In this document: positions 34,255 through 45,447 of the stretch, in pieces
Layout: the number at the start of each line of letters is the position of its first letter
How positions within the stretch are numbered: the stretch's first letter is position 1
Source of the DNA: Gordius sp. MW1
Lineage: Eukaryota > Nematomorpha > Gordioida > Gordea > Gordiidae
Assembly (NCBI GenBank): GCA_964036665.1
Contig: OZ038526.1
Coordinates: 31,682,001-31,746,000, forward strand
Length of the DNA: 64,000 nucleotides
Direction: 5' to 3'
Translations under genes and position numbers: made by a program
The notes under the pieces: generated by a model
Databases searched by the model: none
What the model was told of the DNA's origin: nothing
The model's input: the letters and a program-made list of their open reading frames with translations, nothing else

Positions 34255-36074
34255 TTTGCTATGCAATTTATGGGCCAGATAAGTGGGAAAGGGCGAGAAT
34301 GCCTATGCGGGGGGAGGGGGCAATGGTCAAGCAGGGAGTCAGAAAATACTCGTAGAGCGTTATAATTGTTTTTTAGATACACATTTTCATATTAATAAAT
34401 TACCTTAATAAATAAAGTATTTATAAATGTTTTATAGCAGTTTATTACTACAAAAAATTAGATTTTTAAGTCTTTTCAATCAAAAAAAACTAAGTTATCA
34501 TATTTTGCATATTAGTCTTTATTTTCAGTCATAGATTTTCTTTAACTTATTCTTTATATATCAAATTGTAAACTTATCAAAAAATTAGGGACGAGGGGGA
34601 AAGGGGAAGGGGTAGGGGAAGGGGGAAAGGGATGTTGATTTAAGGCGAAGTAAAAGCTGATAGAGGGGATGACCTTGGAAAAGTCAATAGTCATTTAACG
34701 TACAACTTTAAATTGAGAGTTTAAAGCGGACTCCTTTAACCTATAAGACAATTTAAATAATTATTTTTTTGATACTTTATAAATTCAATTTTGGTGTAAG
34801 CGACCCATAATTTGAACTATGACTATAGACTCTATTCAAATCATGCGCATATGTATAGTACAAACAACAAAGCAACAATAAAATCGTAACATTTTACCTA
34901 ATCAAGCGAATAAAAGAATGGATTATGGTGTGATTATTAGTTGCGACGGTGAAATAAAGGTGAAAAATTTGCACTCTATTTAGGGTTAGGTTAGTGAATA
35001 TCGGTTTTGGAAGCAAAAAACGAGGCAAACTCATTTGTATTACTATATATATATAAGGTGCGGTAAGACGTAGGAAAAAAATTACATAACAAATTACCAT
35101 ATAGTAGAAATAATCTTTGATATTGGGATAATTTCTATTTAATTGATATGTAAAACCAATATATTAGCACATATATTAATAAAACGAAAAAAATTTCTAA
35201 TCACACATTAGCCAGTGGTCATTTTTTCCATTGGTCAGCAGACGGTCAATTAGCCTATAATTATAATATTGATAAAAAAAAAATTTGATATACACTTTGG
35301 CCAGTGGTCATTTTTTCTAATGGTCAGCAGTCAGCAGACGGTAAGAAGTGTATAAATACTTCCAATCACACTTTAGCCAGTGGTCATGTTTTCCATGTTT
35401 TCCATTGCTCAGTAGCCAGCAGACGGCCAATGCCTATATGTTCTTATTAGCAAGAACAATATATTATCAATGCAAAATTTAGGTTAATAACAAAAAGAAA
35501 TAAAATTCACAAAGCAGCAAATATTTAAAATAGCAATTAAACCAAATTAATTATTTTGGCCTTTGGCCGGGGACAAATAAAGTAGAGCAACGGTCATATT
35601 ATGGAGGGAATTTGTAAGCCATTTTACAAGCATCCATTATAAAGCAACAACCTAGACAAATTGTCAAAAGAAATTCACAGAACAGCAAATATGAATATCT
35701 ATTAATTAGAATTTGGCCGGGGTCAGATAAAGTAGAAGTAAGCAACGGTCATTATAATTTGCTGGGAATCATTTAGATAGTTTCGCAATTATCCGATATA
35801 TTGCATCAACCTAGACAAGTTGCCCAAATGTTTAAAGCTAATCAGTCGGGCCCAACAACACTAATGGATGTTGGGTTTGGCTTGGTCAAAAAAATTAAAG
35901 CCTACCAGCGGTCATAAGCAAGTCTACTTGCAAAAGCGAAATAAAAGTCTTTTAGAATAGCATATGTCCAGCCATTAAAAATCTCCACGGCAATTATGCA
36001 AAAATTACAAGTTGAACAATGGACGGACGGATTACAACGAAAAGCGAGCCCATAAATAAATTGCATAGCAATTA
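34255..36074. mobile_element. Inverted-repeat-bounded element with internal minisatellite (copy 2)
   Basis: Left end TTTGCTATGCAATTTATGGG near 34255 and right end GCCCATAAATAAATTGCATA near 36048 are inverted copies with a small insertion. Three diverged minisatellite units (CCAGTGGTCATTTTTTC ... TGGTCAGCAG) lie at 35213-35430. It resembles 8807-10126 but is longer and sits in intron 15 of M13 copy B. Non-coding. Confidence 0.55.
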
Positions 36075-36605
36075 ATAGAATAGTAAGAAAAAAAATATTT
36101 TAGAAACTTGGTATTTAATTATTTTATATTCATGCAATTTTAGGCTTACAAAGCGTATACCAAAGCAAATGCGCCAACACTTCCCGGTTTAAATTTAACC
36201 AATGATCAAATATTTTTCTTAGCATATGCTCAGGTTACAGATATAAAAAAATAAACAAAAATAAATTTTTTTTTAATTTTAACAAAAAAAATATCACTTT
36301 CATTATTAAAAAAAAACTTTTAATATACTCAGGCCTCTTGCTCAACGAATACCAAACAGTCCACACCTTAGATGAATTCAGGTGCTTTTACTCATAATGT
36401 AAAATATTTTAGTTAAAAAAATAAATATTTATATTTTTTGCAAATTCTCACCATAAAATATTACTTATTAATGTGCAATCTAATTAATTTTTTTTATTAT
36501 TTTAGGGTTATAGGTCCTATATCAAATTCCAAGGCTTTCAGTAAGGCCTATAATTGCCCCTTAGATTCTCCAATGAATCCCAAAAATAAATGTACCATAT
36601 GGTGA

Positions 36606-38128
36606 AAATTGTATAATATTTTTAATCGCCTTTTTTAACCAACCTGTAAATATATATCTTTTTATGCGATAAAAACAGTAGATTTTTATAGTTTTTTGAT
36701 TATATATTTAGAGGATTCTGTTAAATTACCATTAGACCTAACATAAAAATGTGCAAGGATATAGCCGTCTTTGACCGTCTGAGCCTTCAGAACTCGCTGT
36801 TTCAGTGAGTTCAGGGGTTGGTCACTTGCAGATACGTCTTAAATGGCCATGTTGTTGTCAAGCTTTCAACTATGCCTGTTTTGCTTTCATTTTTGCATTA
36901 TTTAATAGGGCCTTAATAGTTGGGGCGACGTATGGACTCCAATTTCTATGTTAGACATTAAGTCGTGGGTTCTTGAAGTTTATTTTGTTGTGCAGCCGAG
37001 GTTAACTGCCAGGATTATGTTGTAAGGAGTTTTGAATGGGATAATTTCCAAGAAGTTCATAAAATCGGTTAATCTATAGACTAGATAGATTGCTCATCCA
37101 TTTTAAATTAGTGTATTTCTGCCATATTAAAATGTGCACAGATAAGAGAAGGACATATAGACTCTAGTAATTTTATTAATTAAAGTGTTACGTAATAAAA
37201 AATAATGAACTAGTTAAGCATCAAAAACAGGATATCTTAAAATATATTTACTTAAACTAATGAGGATGGTAATTTCACTTTATCTGTTTAAGAATAAAAT
37301 ACATTGCTGAAAGACATGGAGATAGTTAAATTCAAAATGGTGGATTTAATTGTACACATTCTACCATAAGAAACATATGACATGAGCAGTCTATGTAGTC
37401 TATGGTGTATCTCTTGGGGAAGGAATTTGATCTAAGATCTAAGTTTGCTTCATTCTGATTTAATGACGAGCTAGAAGTTAGAATTTAATGAACATGGGAA
37501 AGCACATTTTTATGCTTAATACTGACACTGTCGACTGGCTTGGTATCCTTAAACTCCCCAATTTAGATAACAAATTTTAGGTAAGCTGTGTTTAGTAAAT
37601 GGGTATTGCCACCAAAAATTGGATATTTAAATATTTCGAGATTAATTTTTTATTCAAAATTTTTCTAAGTTATTTACATACAATCAAATACAAGGCTATA
37701 AAATTATTCCAAGTTCGCCTTGGAGGCTACATATGTTCCTAGGTTTTGATACAGAGTGTTATACGTACTAAAATTTTTTCAGGCCAGTGCGATGTCTTTT
37801 TAAGTTCTATATGTAGGGGTAGTTGTAGACGTTGGCGATTTAGTATTGATTGTTGGACATAACATAGTCAGTTTAATGGTGGTTAAACTAGGTGGAAATA
37901 CAATTGGTTGATTTTGTATTCTAATCTAATTCGTTCGCCTTGGATGCCACAAGTAAATGGTTAAGTTTTATTAAATAAACTTGTATGGCTTTAGAACTAT
38001 GATTCTGGATGAGCAATAAAAATCGTCTACCTTTGGCTTCTCACATGCAAAATATGATCATTTCCATCGTAATTTTATTTTGATGCCACTTGCATCGTCC
38101 TTAATAAAATTATTGATGTATACCTTAT

Positions 38129-38129
<1 letters not shown>
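36606..38129. repeat. 3' flank of copy B, duplicated downstream of copy C
   Basis: Non-coding. Blocks from about 36.9 to 38.13 kb match 57.9-59.3 kb in order: CCAATTTCTATGTTAGACAT..., TTATTTTGTTGTGCAGCCGAGG, and GCCACTTGCATCGTCCTTA near the right end. It belongs to the segmental duplication. Confidence 0.7.
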
Positions 38130-38133
<4 letters not shown>

Positions 38134-38168
<35 letters not shown>

Positions 38169-39826
38169 AATTGACATGCTTTATTAAAAAAAAGTATTAA
38201 ATATAAAGTGGATTTAATACAAAGATACAAGAACGAAAATATTTATAAAAAGAATGATTAAAACACATTATCCGTTTCTTCATCTTTAAGAATGGGCATT
38301 GAATCCATCAAAGAATAAAAATTGGATTTAGCAATCGCAATGGCAATTGATTGTCTTAGTAAGAAACTATTCGATATTTTAGAAGGGGGCGAGCGTTTAT
38401 TGAGTTCTTTAAAAAAATTTAATGCGCTCTTTCCGAACGTCCCTGAGCACGACGAGACGATAGGAATAAAAACGGAGGATTCCGATAAAGCTGAGTATTT
38501 TAAGGATTTGCGATGCTCTGCCGATCCTAGGGGGTCGTGAGTATCGTTGGAGGGGGCACACAGGTCAATACAGGTGTAGTCCCATTTTAAGAAAAGGCCT
38601 TTGTCCCATGGGATAAGTGATGAACCGTCAGGACGCATCCGCCCTTCGAGAGAGGGATCTGACGGTTCAAGGATGGAAGGAACTTTTGCCCGTTTGAGGG
38701 CAGCTTGAAGCAGTGTATTTATTTTTTGGTGCCTACTATACCGGCTTTTGTTAAATTTACAATGCAGAGGGTGACGCGCTTCCTCATCTACAAGTGAATT
38801 ACAAAGCCGGCAGGGGTATGGGGACGTGTATTTACAGCCCAAGCGGAGGGCTATGTTGAAGGACAGGGTAGGATTCTCTAAAAACATTCCCGAAAACTTA
38901 CTAGGGTAAGCTTCAAGCCATTCATGACCAGATTGGTCGAAAGCCAATGACCTAAGATTGCAATGCTGTTTGGCGTCGCATGTCGAGAGAAGGTAAGCAA
39001 CGGACCGCGACACCAAACTTGCATCCAAATCTTTTTGGGCATATGATTGTGGAATGTCAACTCCTAAATTGACATTCTCATTCCATAGAGATAAGGCTTG
39101 ATTGATAGAGGGGTTGAGTGAGAAAGGGACAAGGTCGTTAATAGATTGTTTAAAAGAAAGGGAGGAGGAAATAAAGGCGGCTAAGGAAATCGCGGTTGGG
39201 GAACGAATACCTAGACCGCCAGATTTTGTGGGAAGAGTGGCTTGAAGCCAAGTATTCGTGATAAAAGAAATATTTAAAATTAATTCAAGTGTGGATTTAA
39301 AAAAGTGTTCATAATTGTGTAAGACATCTTTAAATAAAAAAGCTTGCGTGGAGCGGGAGCAGAATAAAATTTTGCTAATGTTGTAATAATTTTTTATAAT
39401 GTAAAAGGAATGATGAGAGGGCATAGATTTAAAAATGTCTAATTTGGTTTTTAGAGAAGAAAGGTTTTTGTCTAAAAAATTTTTGAGGCACTCAGGGCCC
39501 CCGATAGGTGCGCCTAAAACATACATATTGTCTTTATTAATTTTAGCAAAGTCAAAAAACTTTGGGTGAATATTATCCAAGTCAGAATATATTTCACTTT
39601 TAGAGGCATTTAAACATAAGTTTAATGTGGGGAAAAAAGCATGTATTACATCTAGTGCTTGGACTAGGTTGTCAGGGGTGCCAACAAGAGTGGCGTCATC
39701 TAAATACCAGACATTGAGGGTGAGTTTACAATGTTTGTTAATTTCGTTAATTAGGTGATTTATAGCCAAGCAGAATAAAGGGGGGCCTAGGGGGTCACCT
39801 TGTTGGATCCCTTCTGCGGATTCAAG
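38134..39826 (-). mobile_element. 5'-truncated RLE-type LINE with 34-nt poly(A)
   Basis: A pure T run at 38134-38167 is the poly(A) of a minus-strand element. The coding frame (38258-39769) extends upstream in frame to about 39826. A possible 8-bp target duplication GAAATTTT lies at 38130-38137 (overlapping the tail) and 39827-39834. The long clean tail and open frame suggest a fairly recent insertion. Same family as 3184-3998. Confidence 0.8.
38258..39826 (-). CDS. LINE reverse transcriptase C-terminus with restriction-like endonuclease (5'-truncated)
   Basis: The frame is open from about 39826; the first internal ATG is at 39769 (503 codons to the stop at 38258). It begins in the reverse transcriptase with EGIQQGDPLGPPLFCLAI, then VWYLDDATLVG with the catalytic DD (residues 23-24 of the ATG frame). 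A thumb-like region follows, then PTKSGGLGIRSPTAISLAAF. A Cys/His block CRLCNSLVDEEARHPLHC (about residues 342-359) is followed by RYSRH, MRPDGSSLIPWDKG and LKWDYTCID. The last blocks match the pattern of PD-(D/E)xK restriction-like endonucleases that end R2-type LINEs. The N-terminal part of the protein is missing because of 5' truncation. Confidence 0.85.
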   Translation of the reverse strand, partial: LESAEGIQQGDPLGPPLFCLAINHLINEINKHCKLTLNVWYLDDATLVGTPDNLVQALDVIHAFFPTLNLCLNASKSEIYSDLDNIHPKFFDFAKINKDNMYVLGAPIGGPECLKNFLDKNLSSLKTKLDIFKSMPSHHSFYIIKNYYNISKILFCSRSTQAFLFKDVLHNYEHFFKSTLELILNISFITNTWLQATLPTKSGGLGIRSPTAISLAAFISSSLSFKQSINDLVPFSLNPSINQALSLWNENVNLGVDIPQSYAQKDLDASLVSRSVAYLLSTCDAKQHCNLRSLAFDQSGHEWLEAYPSKFSGMFLENPTLSFNIALRLGCKYTSPYPCRLCNSLVDEEARHPLHCKFNKSRYSRHQKINTLLQAALKRAKVPSILEPSDPSLEGRMRPDGSSLIPWDKGLFLKWDYTCIDLCAPSNDTHDPLGSAEHRKSLKYSALSESSVFIPIVSSCSGTFGKSALNFFKELNKRSPPSKISNSFLLRQSIAIAIAKSNFYSLMDSMPILKDEETDNVF

Positions 39827-39834
39827 GAAATTTT

Positions 39835-41075
39835 ATCTAGACCAGTTTCCTATTGCGAACGTTAAGATCTAAATCAAAAGATTGATTTAAATTCTCTACA
39901 TCAACATAATAATGTATTTGTTTAAATGATTATAAATCCGTGAAAATGTTTAAGAAAAATATTTATTTTTGAACACAATCTTAACCAATTAACGGAATAT
40001 ACATGTGTTTGTTGATAAATATTTCAGAAAAAATTTACGTCAAATGCAGGTTTACCGAATGGTTCTTATGTTCTAATAGGGAATTAATTTTTAGCATTGT
40101 ATTTAATCACTAATTTGTGACTAATATTTGTGTAGGGACGTTCGTCAAGTACCAAAATCCCACTCGCGAGAACCCATAGGATATAAATTAGACTAAACTA
40201 TAAAGGTTTCATCTAATATATTTATCGTTAAAATATAATGGAAAAACGGATCCATAAATAATTTTTTGCATTTTATACGTGATGTCCCCCCTACAAAGGC
40301 TCTCACGCTTTCATAGAGCACTCGCCCCAATAGTTTCTCAGCGCATAAAATTTGCGAAAAAAAATTCACATAGTTATTTGACCGCCCGATTTGTTATAAT
40401 TCGCGTTCAACATGGTTTCATATACCTTAAATGTTTATAAGGGAAATCAATAGGATTATTAAAAGTGAATATTTTATTACTTTCCCTAAATTTGTAATTT
40501 GTCTAATAAAACTAGTTTTAGTAAACCTTTTATTATATACTAAGAAAAGTAACCCATCAAAATCACAGAGGAATTACTTTGTTAAGACAATATCACCTGT
40601 TTATTAGTCTAAACTACTTTTTTACAGCTTAGTTTGGATATTTTGGCTTGTGGCCCTTTATCCATCAACTAGTTTTTCCCAATAAATAGGAATGTCAGCC
40701 ATTATATATTGATTGACACATACGGAAAAGTTTAGGCAACTCACAACTCGGGCGAATCTATTTAGAATTCGAAACAATTTGCTATAAATGACGAGCCTAG
40801 CAATGTCTTACCCAACACGCCCCAACAATCTTCCCTACCGTAAGAACCACCTACAGGTGTCTCCCCGGACTGACCTATGCTTACACCCGACAAGGCTTTC
40901 TATAGATTAACACAAATTCAGAAATCGATACAATGGTATGGAATTTATTATGGGGGTAGATGTTGTTGTACCCGCAATTGGCGGCCTTCACGGGTGGTCC
41001 AAAGCCCGGCCCAAGCTCCGTCCGGTTTGACGTCGGGCCGGGCTCGCGCCTAAGACTAAAATTTAATTGGGCTTT
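39835..41075. other. Non-coding flank shared with the copy C side
   Basis: About 40.13-40.39 kb matches 60.69-60.91 kb (GTCAAGTACCAAAATC..., ATAATGGAAAAAC, ACAAAGGCTCTCACGC on one side, diverged on the other). From 40.98 kb GC-rich words (GGCCCGGCCCAAGCTC, GTCGGGCCGGGCTCG) mark a repeat also seen near 56.74-56.85 kb, interrupted here by the Gypsy insertion. Confidence 0.5.
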
Positions 41076-44000
41076 TGTTATAGACTGCATACTGCGCGGT
41101 CGTATTCAAATTAGATGTTATAGACTAAATTCTACTTTTACACGTATCACCCCACTATCACGCGGAGCAACAGCATAAGACTGCACTAGAATATTCAAAT
41201 TCTACTTTCGCGCCTATCATTCCACTATCACCCCACTATCACGTGTATTACCCTACTATCACATATATATACAAAAATGTATTACGTAAAAAACAGTCTT
41301 GTTTCGTGTTTTGTAATTGGAGATTCAACAAATATAGTTAAGACTCAACAGGCGCGGTCGACTTCTTCGCTTACTTTCCACCCATATAGTCCTTCGGATA
41401 ATATCGACCTGTGTATATCGCAATTTAACCATTACCATTTAGTAGTTGGTGGCGATAAGAAATCGCTTTTCCTTACAGTATGTGGGTCGGAGAATTACGA
41501 ATTGCTGATTAATCTTCTGTCACCATCAGATCCGTTACAAAAAACGTTCGAAGAAATTGTTTCCACCTTGAAAAGTTTTTTCTCCCCCACGCTGAGTGCT
41601 ATTGTCCATAGATATAAATTCCACAAATGCCTACAATTGGAGGGAGAAAATATTGATTCATATGCTGCTAAACTGAAAGGTATTTCCTTCAATTGCAACT
41701 TTGGTGCATCTCTCGAAGAGAACCTACGGGATCGGTTAGTTGCTGGTGTACAAAATAATAAGATTGTGGAGCGACTATTGATTATAACCTGACCTGGCAA
41801 GGGGCGTTAGATATTGCGAGATCAAAAGAACGGGCGAGGTTCCAAAGCCATATGTTGACGCAACATTTAGAACCCATTTATACAGTGACAAACAAGCACC
41901 CAGTATCAAATATAAAATGTTTCGCATGTAGGGGTAACCACTTCCGATCCAACTGTAAATTTCGTTTTGCAACATGTTACAAGTGTCATACCCAAGGCCA
42001 TATCGGAAAGATATGCCGTGTCAAACAGGTTTCATCATTGAACCATTTACATTTAATAGACTCATTGCGGCCATGCTATGCTTTAAAGGTAAATGACCAT
42101 ATCTTAAATTTTGAAATTGACACCGGCTCAGCAGTCACCTTGGTTAATTCCATCAATGGGGCCCACCTGACAACTCAACCGTGTTGTACCGTGCTAAAGT
42201 GTTACAATGGTTCTACTATACCGCTAAAAGGATCGGCAAACGTCATCGTGCAAGAAGAGGACGCAACCCACCAACTCTTGCTTTACGTCGTTGATGGTAA
42301 TGGTCAAAACATTTTGGGAAGAGATTGGTTAAGAATTTTTCCCCATATATTACGGCAGTTAGCTGGAGATTGGGAGCGTAATAAACCTTTCCAACGACAC
42401 GAAATTTATCATACGGATGATGATGTTGTAACAAATAATATTATTAAAAAATATCCAATGTTGTTTGAAAATAAATTGGGAGGGGTAGTCGGGTATGAAG
42501 CAAAGCTTAAATTAAAAGATGAGTTATGTCCACGTTTTTTCCGCCCTAGACCTATTCCCTATATGTTAAAACTTAAAATTGACGAAGAATTAGATAGGTT
42601 AGTTAAAGAAGGTATCTTAAAACCAATAAAATATGCTGAACACGCTGCTCCTATTGTAACTTTTATTAAAAATAATGGAAACATCCGTATTTGCGGCGAC
42701 TTCCGTGATTTAAACAAGCACCTTTTAATTGAAAAATATCCTTTGCCACGTATTCAAGATATATTTGCTCAACTAGGCGGTTTTAAATATTTTTCCGTTT
42801 TGGACCTTAAGGACGCCTATTTTCAAATAAAGGTTAACAAAAATTCTCAAAACTTATTAGCAATTAATACGCATAGGGGCCTTTTTAAATATCCTAAACA
42901 CCTTTTGGCATAGCCTCGGCTCCAGCTATTTTTCGAAGATATATGGATTCATTATTTAGAAATAATAAGGGAATAGTAGTTTACCTAGATGACATTATTA
43001 TAGCTGGTAAGACCGTGGAGGACCATAATCAAAAATTTGGAAAAAGTTTTTAAAGAATTGGAAAAAACAGGCCTAAAACTAAAATTAGGAAAGTGTAAAT
43101 TTTTGGAAAAAAAGTGGAATATTTAGGACATACCATTAGTAAAGACGGAATTTTTACCACTGACAAAAATACTAAAGCAATTTTAGCAGCACCAGCCCCA
43201 ACTAAAATAAAAGAATTACAATCCTTTTTAGACATGGCAACATACTACGCGAAATTCATAAAAAATTTCTCAACTTTAGCACAACCGCTTTATAAACTGC
43301 TAAGAAAAACGGTAGCTTGGAATTGGTCCATAGACTGTACAAATGCATTCAATAACATTAAAAACGCTATTATCAAGGCCCCGATATTAAAACATTTTGA
43401 CCCTGAGTTACCATTAATACTCTCAACGGATGCTTCATCTGAGGGACTCGGCGCAGTACTTTCCCGCGAAATTAAAGGTTATCAGCACCCTATTGCTTTT
43501 ACGTCCCGCACCCTTAACGCTGCTGAAAGAAATTATAGCCAGATTGAAAAAGAAGCTTTAGCCATCATTTATGCTTTTAATAAATTTAAGGATTATTTAT
43601 ATGGCCTTCATTTTACATTACTTACAGATCACAAACCATTAATATCAGTATTCAACCCGAATAACAATGTATCACAAGGCGTTTCAGCGAGACTTCAGAA
43701 ATGTACCTTGTTAACAACACCTTATCAATATACCATAAAGTACAAAATTGGCAAGGAAAATACACAAGCTGATATGTTATCCAGACTTCCGATACAATCT
43801 GAAGAACCGCTAGAACAAGGAGAAAAAGATGATATACACACCATTTATGAAGAACCATTCCAACATATCCCCATTACATCCGCCGACATAGAGCGTCATA
43901 CTCGTAAAGATCCTATCCTGGGACAAATCTATAACTATGTACTCCATGGCTGGCCGAAGAAATTTACTCCAGACCTAGTAGTTTACCAACAACGGCAGAG

Positions 44001-45447
44001 AGAACTCACAACCTTAAAAGGCTGCGTATTTTGGGGATACCAAATTATTATTCCTCAAGAATTAAGGCAAACCATTTTGAAACTAATCCACTTAGGACAC
44101 TCAGGCATGAGTCGCTCAAAAAACTTGGCTCGTCAACATCTCTGGTATCCGGGTAATGATAAAGATATAGAAGGTTGTATTCAAAACTGTACGGATTGTC
44201 AAGAATGGTTCACGGGTACAACCGAATTAGCTACGCAAAAATGGGAAAACCCTGGAAAACCATGGTCTAGGTTACATGCAGATTTTAGCGGACCAATTAA
44301 TGGGTATTATTATCTAAATGTAATTGACGCCTACAGTAAATGGCCCGAGGTGATCCCTATGACAACGATAACAACGTCAACCACTATTAACGCTCTCGAA
44401 GCAATTTTCTCAAAATTCGGAGTACCTAGCACCCTGGCCACAGACAATGGGCCTCAATTCACAAGCGCCGAGTTTGAAACATACTGCAAAACAAATAATA
44501 TTCGTAACGCATATTTTAGCCCGTATCATCCTCGATCCAACGGAGAAGCTGAAGGCTTCGTCCGAACATTTAAGGAGTTTTTGAACAAAACTAAGAATTT
44601 TAAAAACGATAAATTATATAACTTTCTGTTTTCTTATAGGAATACCATTCACCCAACAACTGGATTAACTCCAGCCAATCTATTAATCAAAATACAACCA
44701 ATCGGTCCATTAAATTTCCTCAACCACATGTAACTGGTCTTGACAAAGACGAGTTGGCACCTATCAAACGGAAATTTATATTGGAGATAGAGTATGGGTT
44801 CGAACTTTCACAACTAATGATAAATTGTGGGTAACGGGAAAAATAGTAAAAATCTTAGGCCCGGTATCGTACATGGTAGAAATGGATAATGGGGCATTAT
44901 GGAAGAGACATGGTGATCATATTAGAAAATCTTTAGATAACGCAGACACGCTAAACAATGAAGATCGATGAGCTGACATTTCGCATGCAATAGGGTAATC
45001 TGCCACAAAATGAACCCAGTGATTTACTTGACGCCACCATTCCGCAACAGCCTAATCTACCACATGATGAAGTTAGCCATAATATGCCAGTTTCTAACAC
45101 ACCCCCGCTCTCACCTTTACGCCATCGTATGGACTCCCCTCATTCACCTATACCCTCACCCAAATCAACGGTCCGGCGATCTACACGAATCCGAAAACCT
45201 ATAGAAAGATATGGAATATCTTAAGGGGTAGGAGATGTTATAGACTGCATACTGCGCGGTCGTATTCGACTTAGATGCTATAGACTAAATTCTACTTTCA
45301 CGCGTATCACCCCACTATCACGCGGAGCAACAGCATAAGACTGCACTAGAATATTTAAATTCTACTTTCGCGCGTATCATTCCACTATCACCCCCTTGTT
45401 TCGTGTTTTGTAATTGGAGATTCAACAAATATAGTTAAGACTCAACA
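41076..45447 (+). mobile_element. Ty3/Gypsy retrotransposon, same family as the intact one, decayed
   Basis: 5' LTR 41076-41351 (276 bp) and 3' LTR 45236-45447 (212 bp) both start TGTTATAGACTGCAT and end AAGACTCAACA; the 3' copy lacks about 64 bp near its middle. Exact 5-bp target duplication GCTTT (41071-41075 and 45448-45452). GGCGCGGTCGACTTC follows the 5' LTR, matching the primer-binding region of the 10.8-kb element. A purine tract AAGGGGTAGGAGA precedes the 3' LTR. The internal polyprotein is related to that element throughout but has several frameshifts and stops. Confidence 0.95.
41341..45225 (+). pseudogene. Gag-Pol of the third Gypsy element, frameshifted
   Basis: Three long pieces. 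Capsid (41277-41792) reads TLTFHPYSPSDNID-type sequence through KIVERLL, then a frame break near 41785. From 41852 to 42913: zinc knuckles CFACRGNHFRSNC and CYKCHTQGHIGKIC, protease FEIDTGSAVTLV and the start of RT (ICGDFRDLNKHL, VLDLKDAYF), broken at 42913. VYLDDIIIAG follows near 42970 in a short frame. From 43114 to 44733: connection domain, RNase H (STDASSEG), and integrase with HPRSNGEAEGF, where E of the usual GEAERF block is kept. After 44733 the integrase tail (GDRVWVRTFTTNDKLW type) is in another frame. Not functional as it stands. Confidence 0.9.

Larger units (their letters stand above)
24216..36605 (+). pseudogene. M13 (neprilysin-like) peptidase copy B, near-complete with two disabling lesions
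   Basis: All 18 exons can be placed: 24216-24282, 24427-24639, 24737-24895, 25352-25803, 25998-26084, 26180-26328, 31469-31691, 31823-31921, 32273-32350, 32465-32565, 32650-32708, 32790-32841, 32924-32991, 33621-33745, 33830-33895, 36144-36233, 36333-36381, 36506-36605. Seventeen have the same length as in copy C. Signal peptide (MYFLNFYTIF...), zinc site HELIH (exon 13) and ENIAD (exon 15) are present; the NAYY motif reads NALY. Two lesions stand out. The exon 3 acceptor AG is AA (24735-24736). Exon 17 is 28 nt shorter and runs into TAG at 36369-36371, removing the region of the active-site His and Arg and the C-terminal CxxW. It may still be transcribed; as a peptidase it is probably dead. 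Confidence 0.85.

Noticed and set aside
41040-41300. Possible tRNA-like or GC-rich RNA gene at GGCCCGGCCCAAGC
   Set aside because: No A-box/B-box pair or cloverleaf could be drawn; the words recur at 45.45 and 56.75 kb as part of a dispersed repeat.
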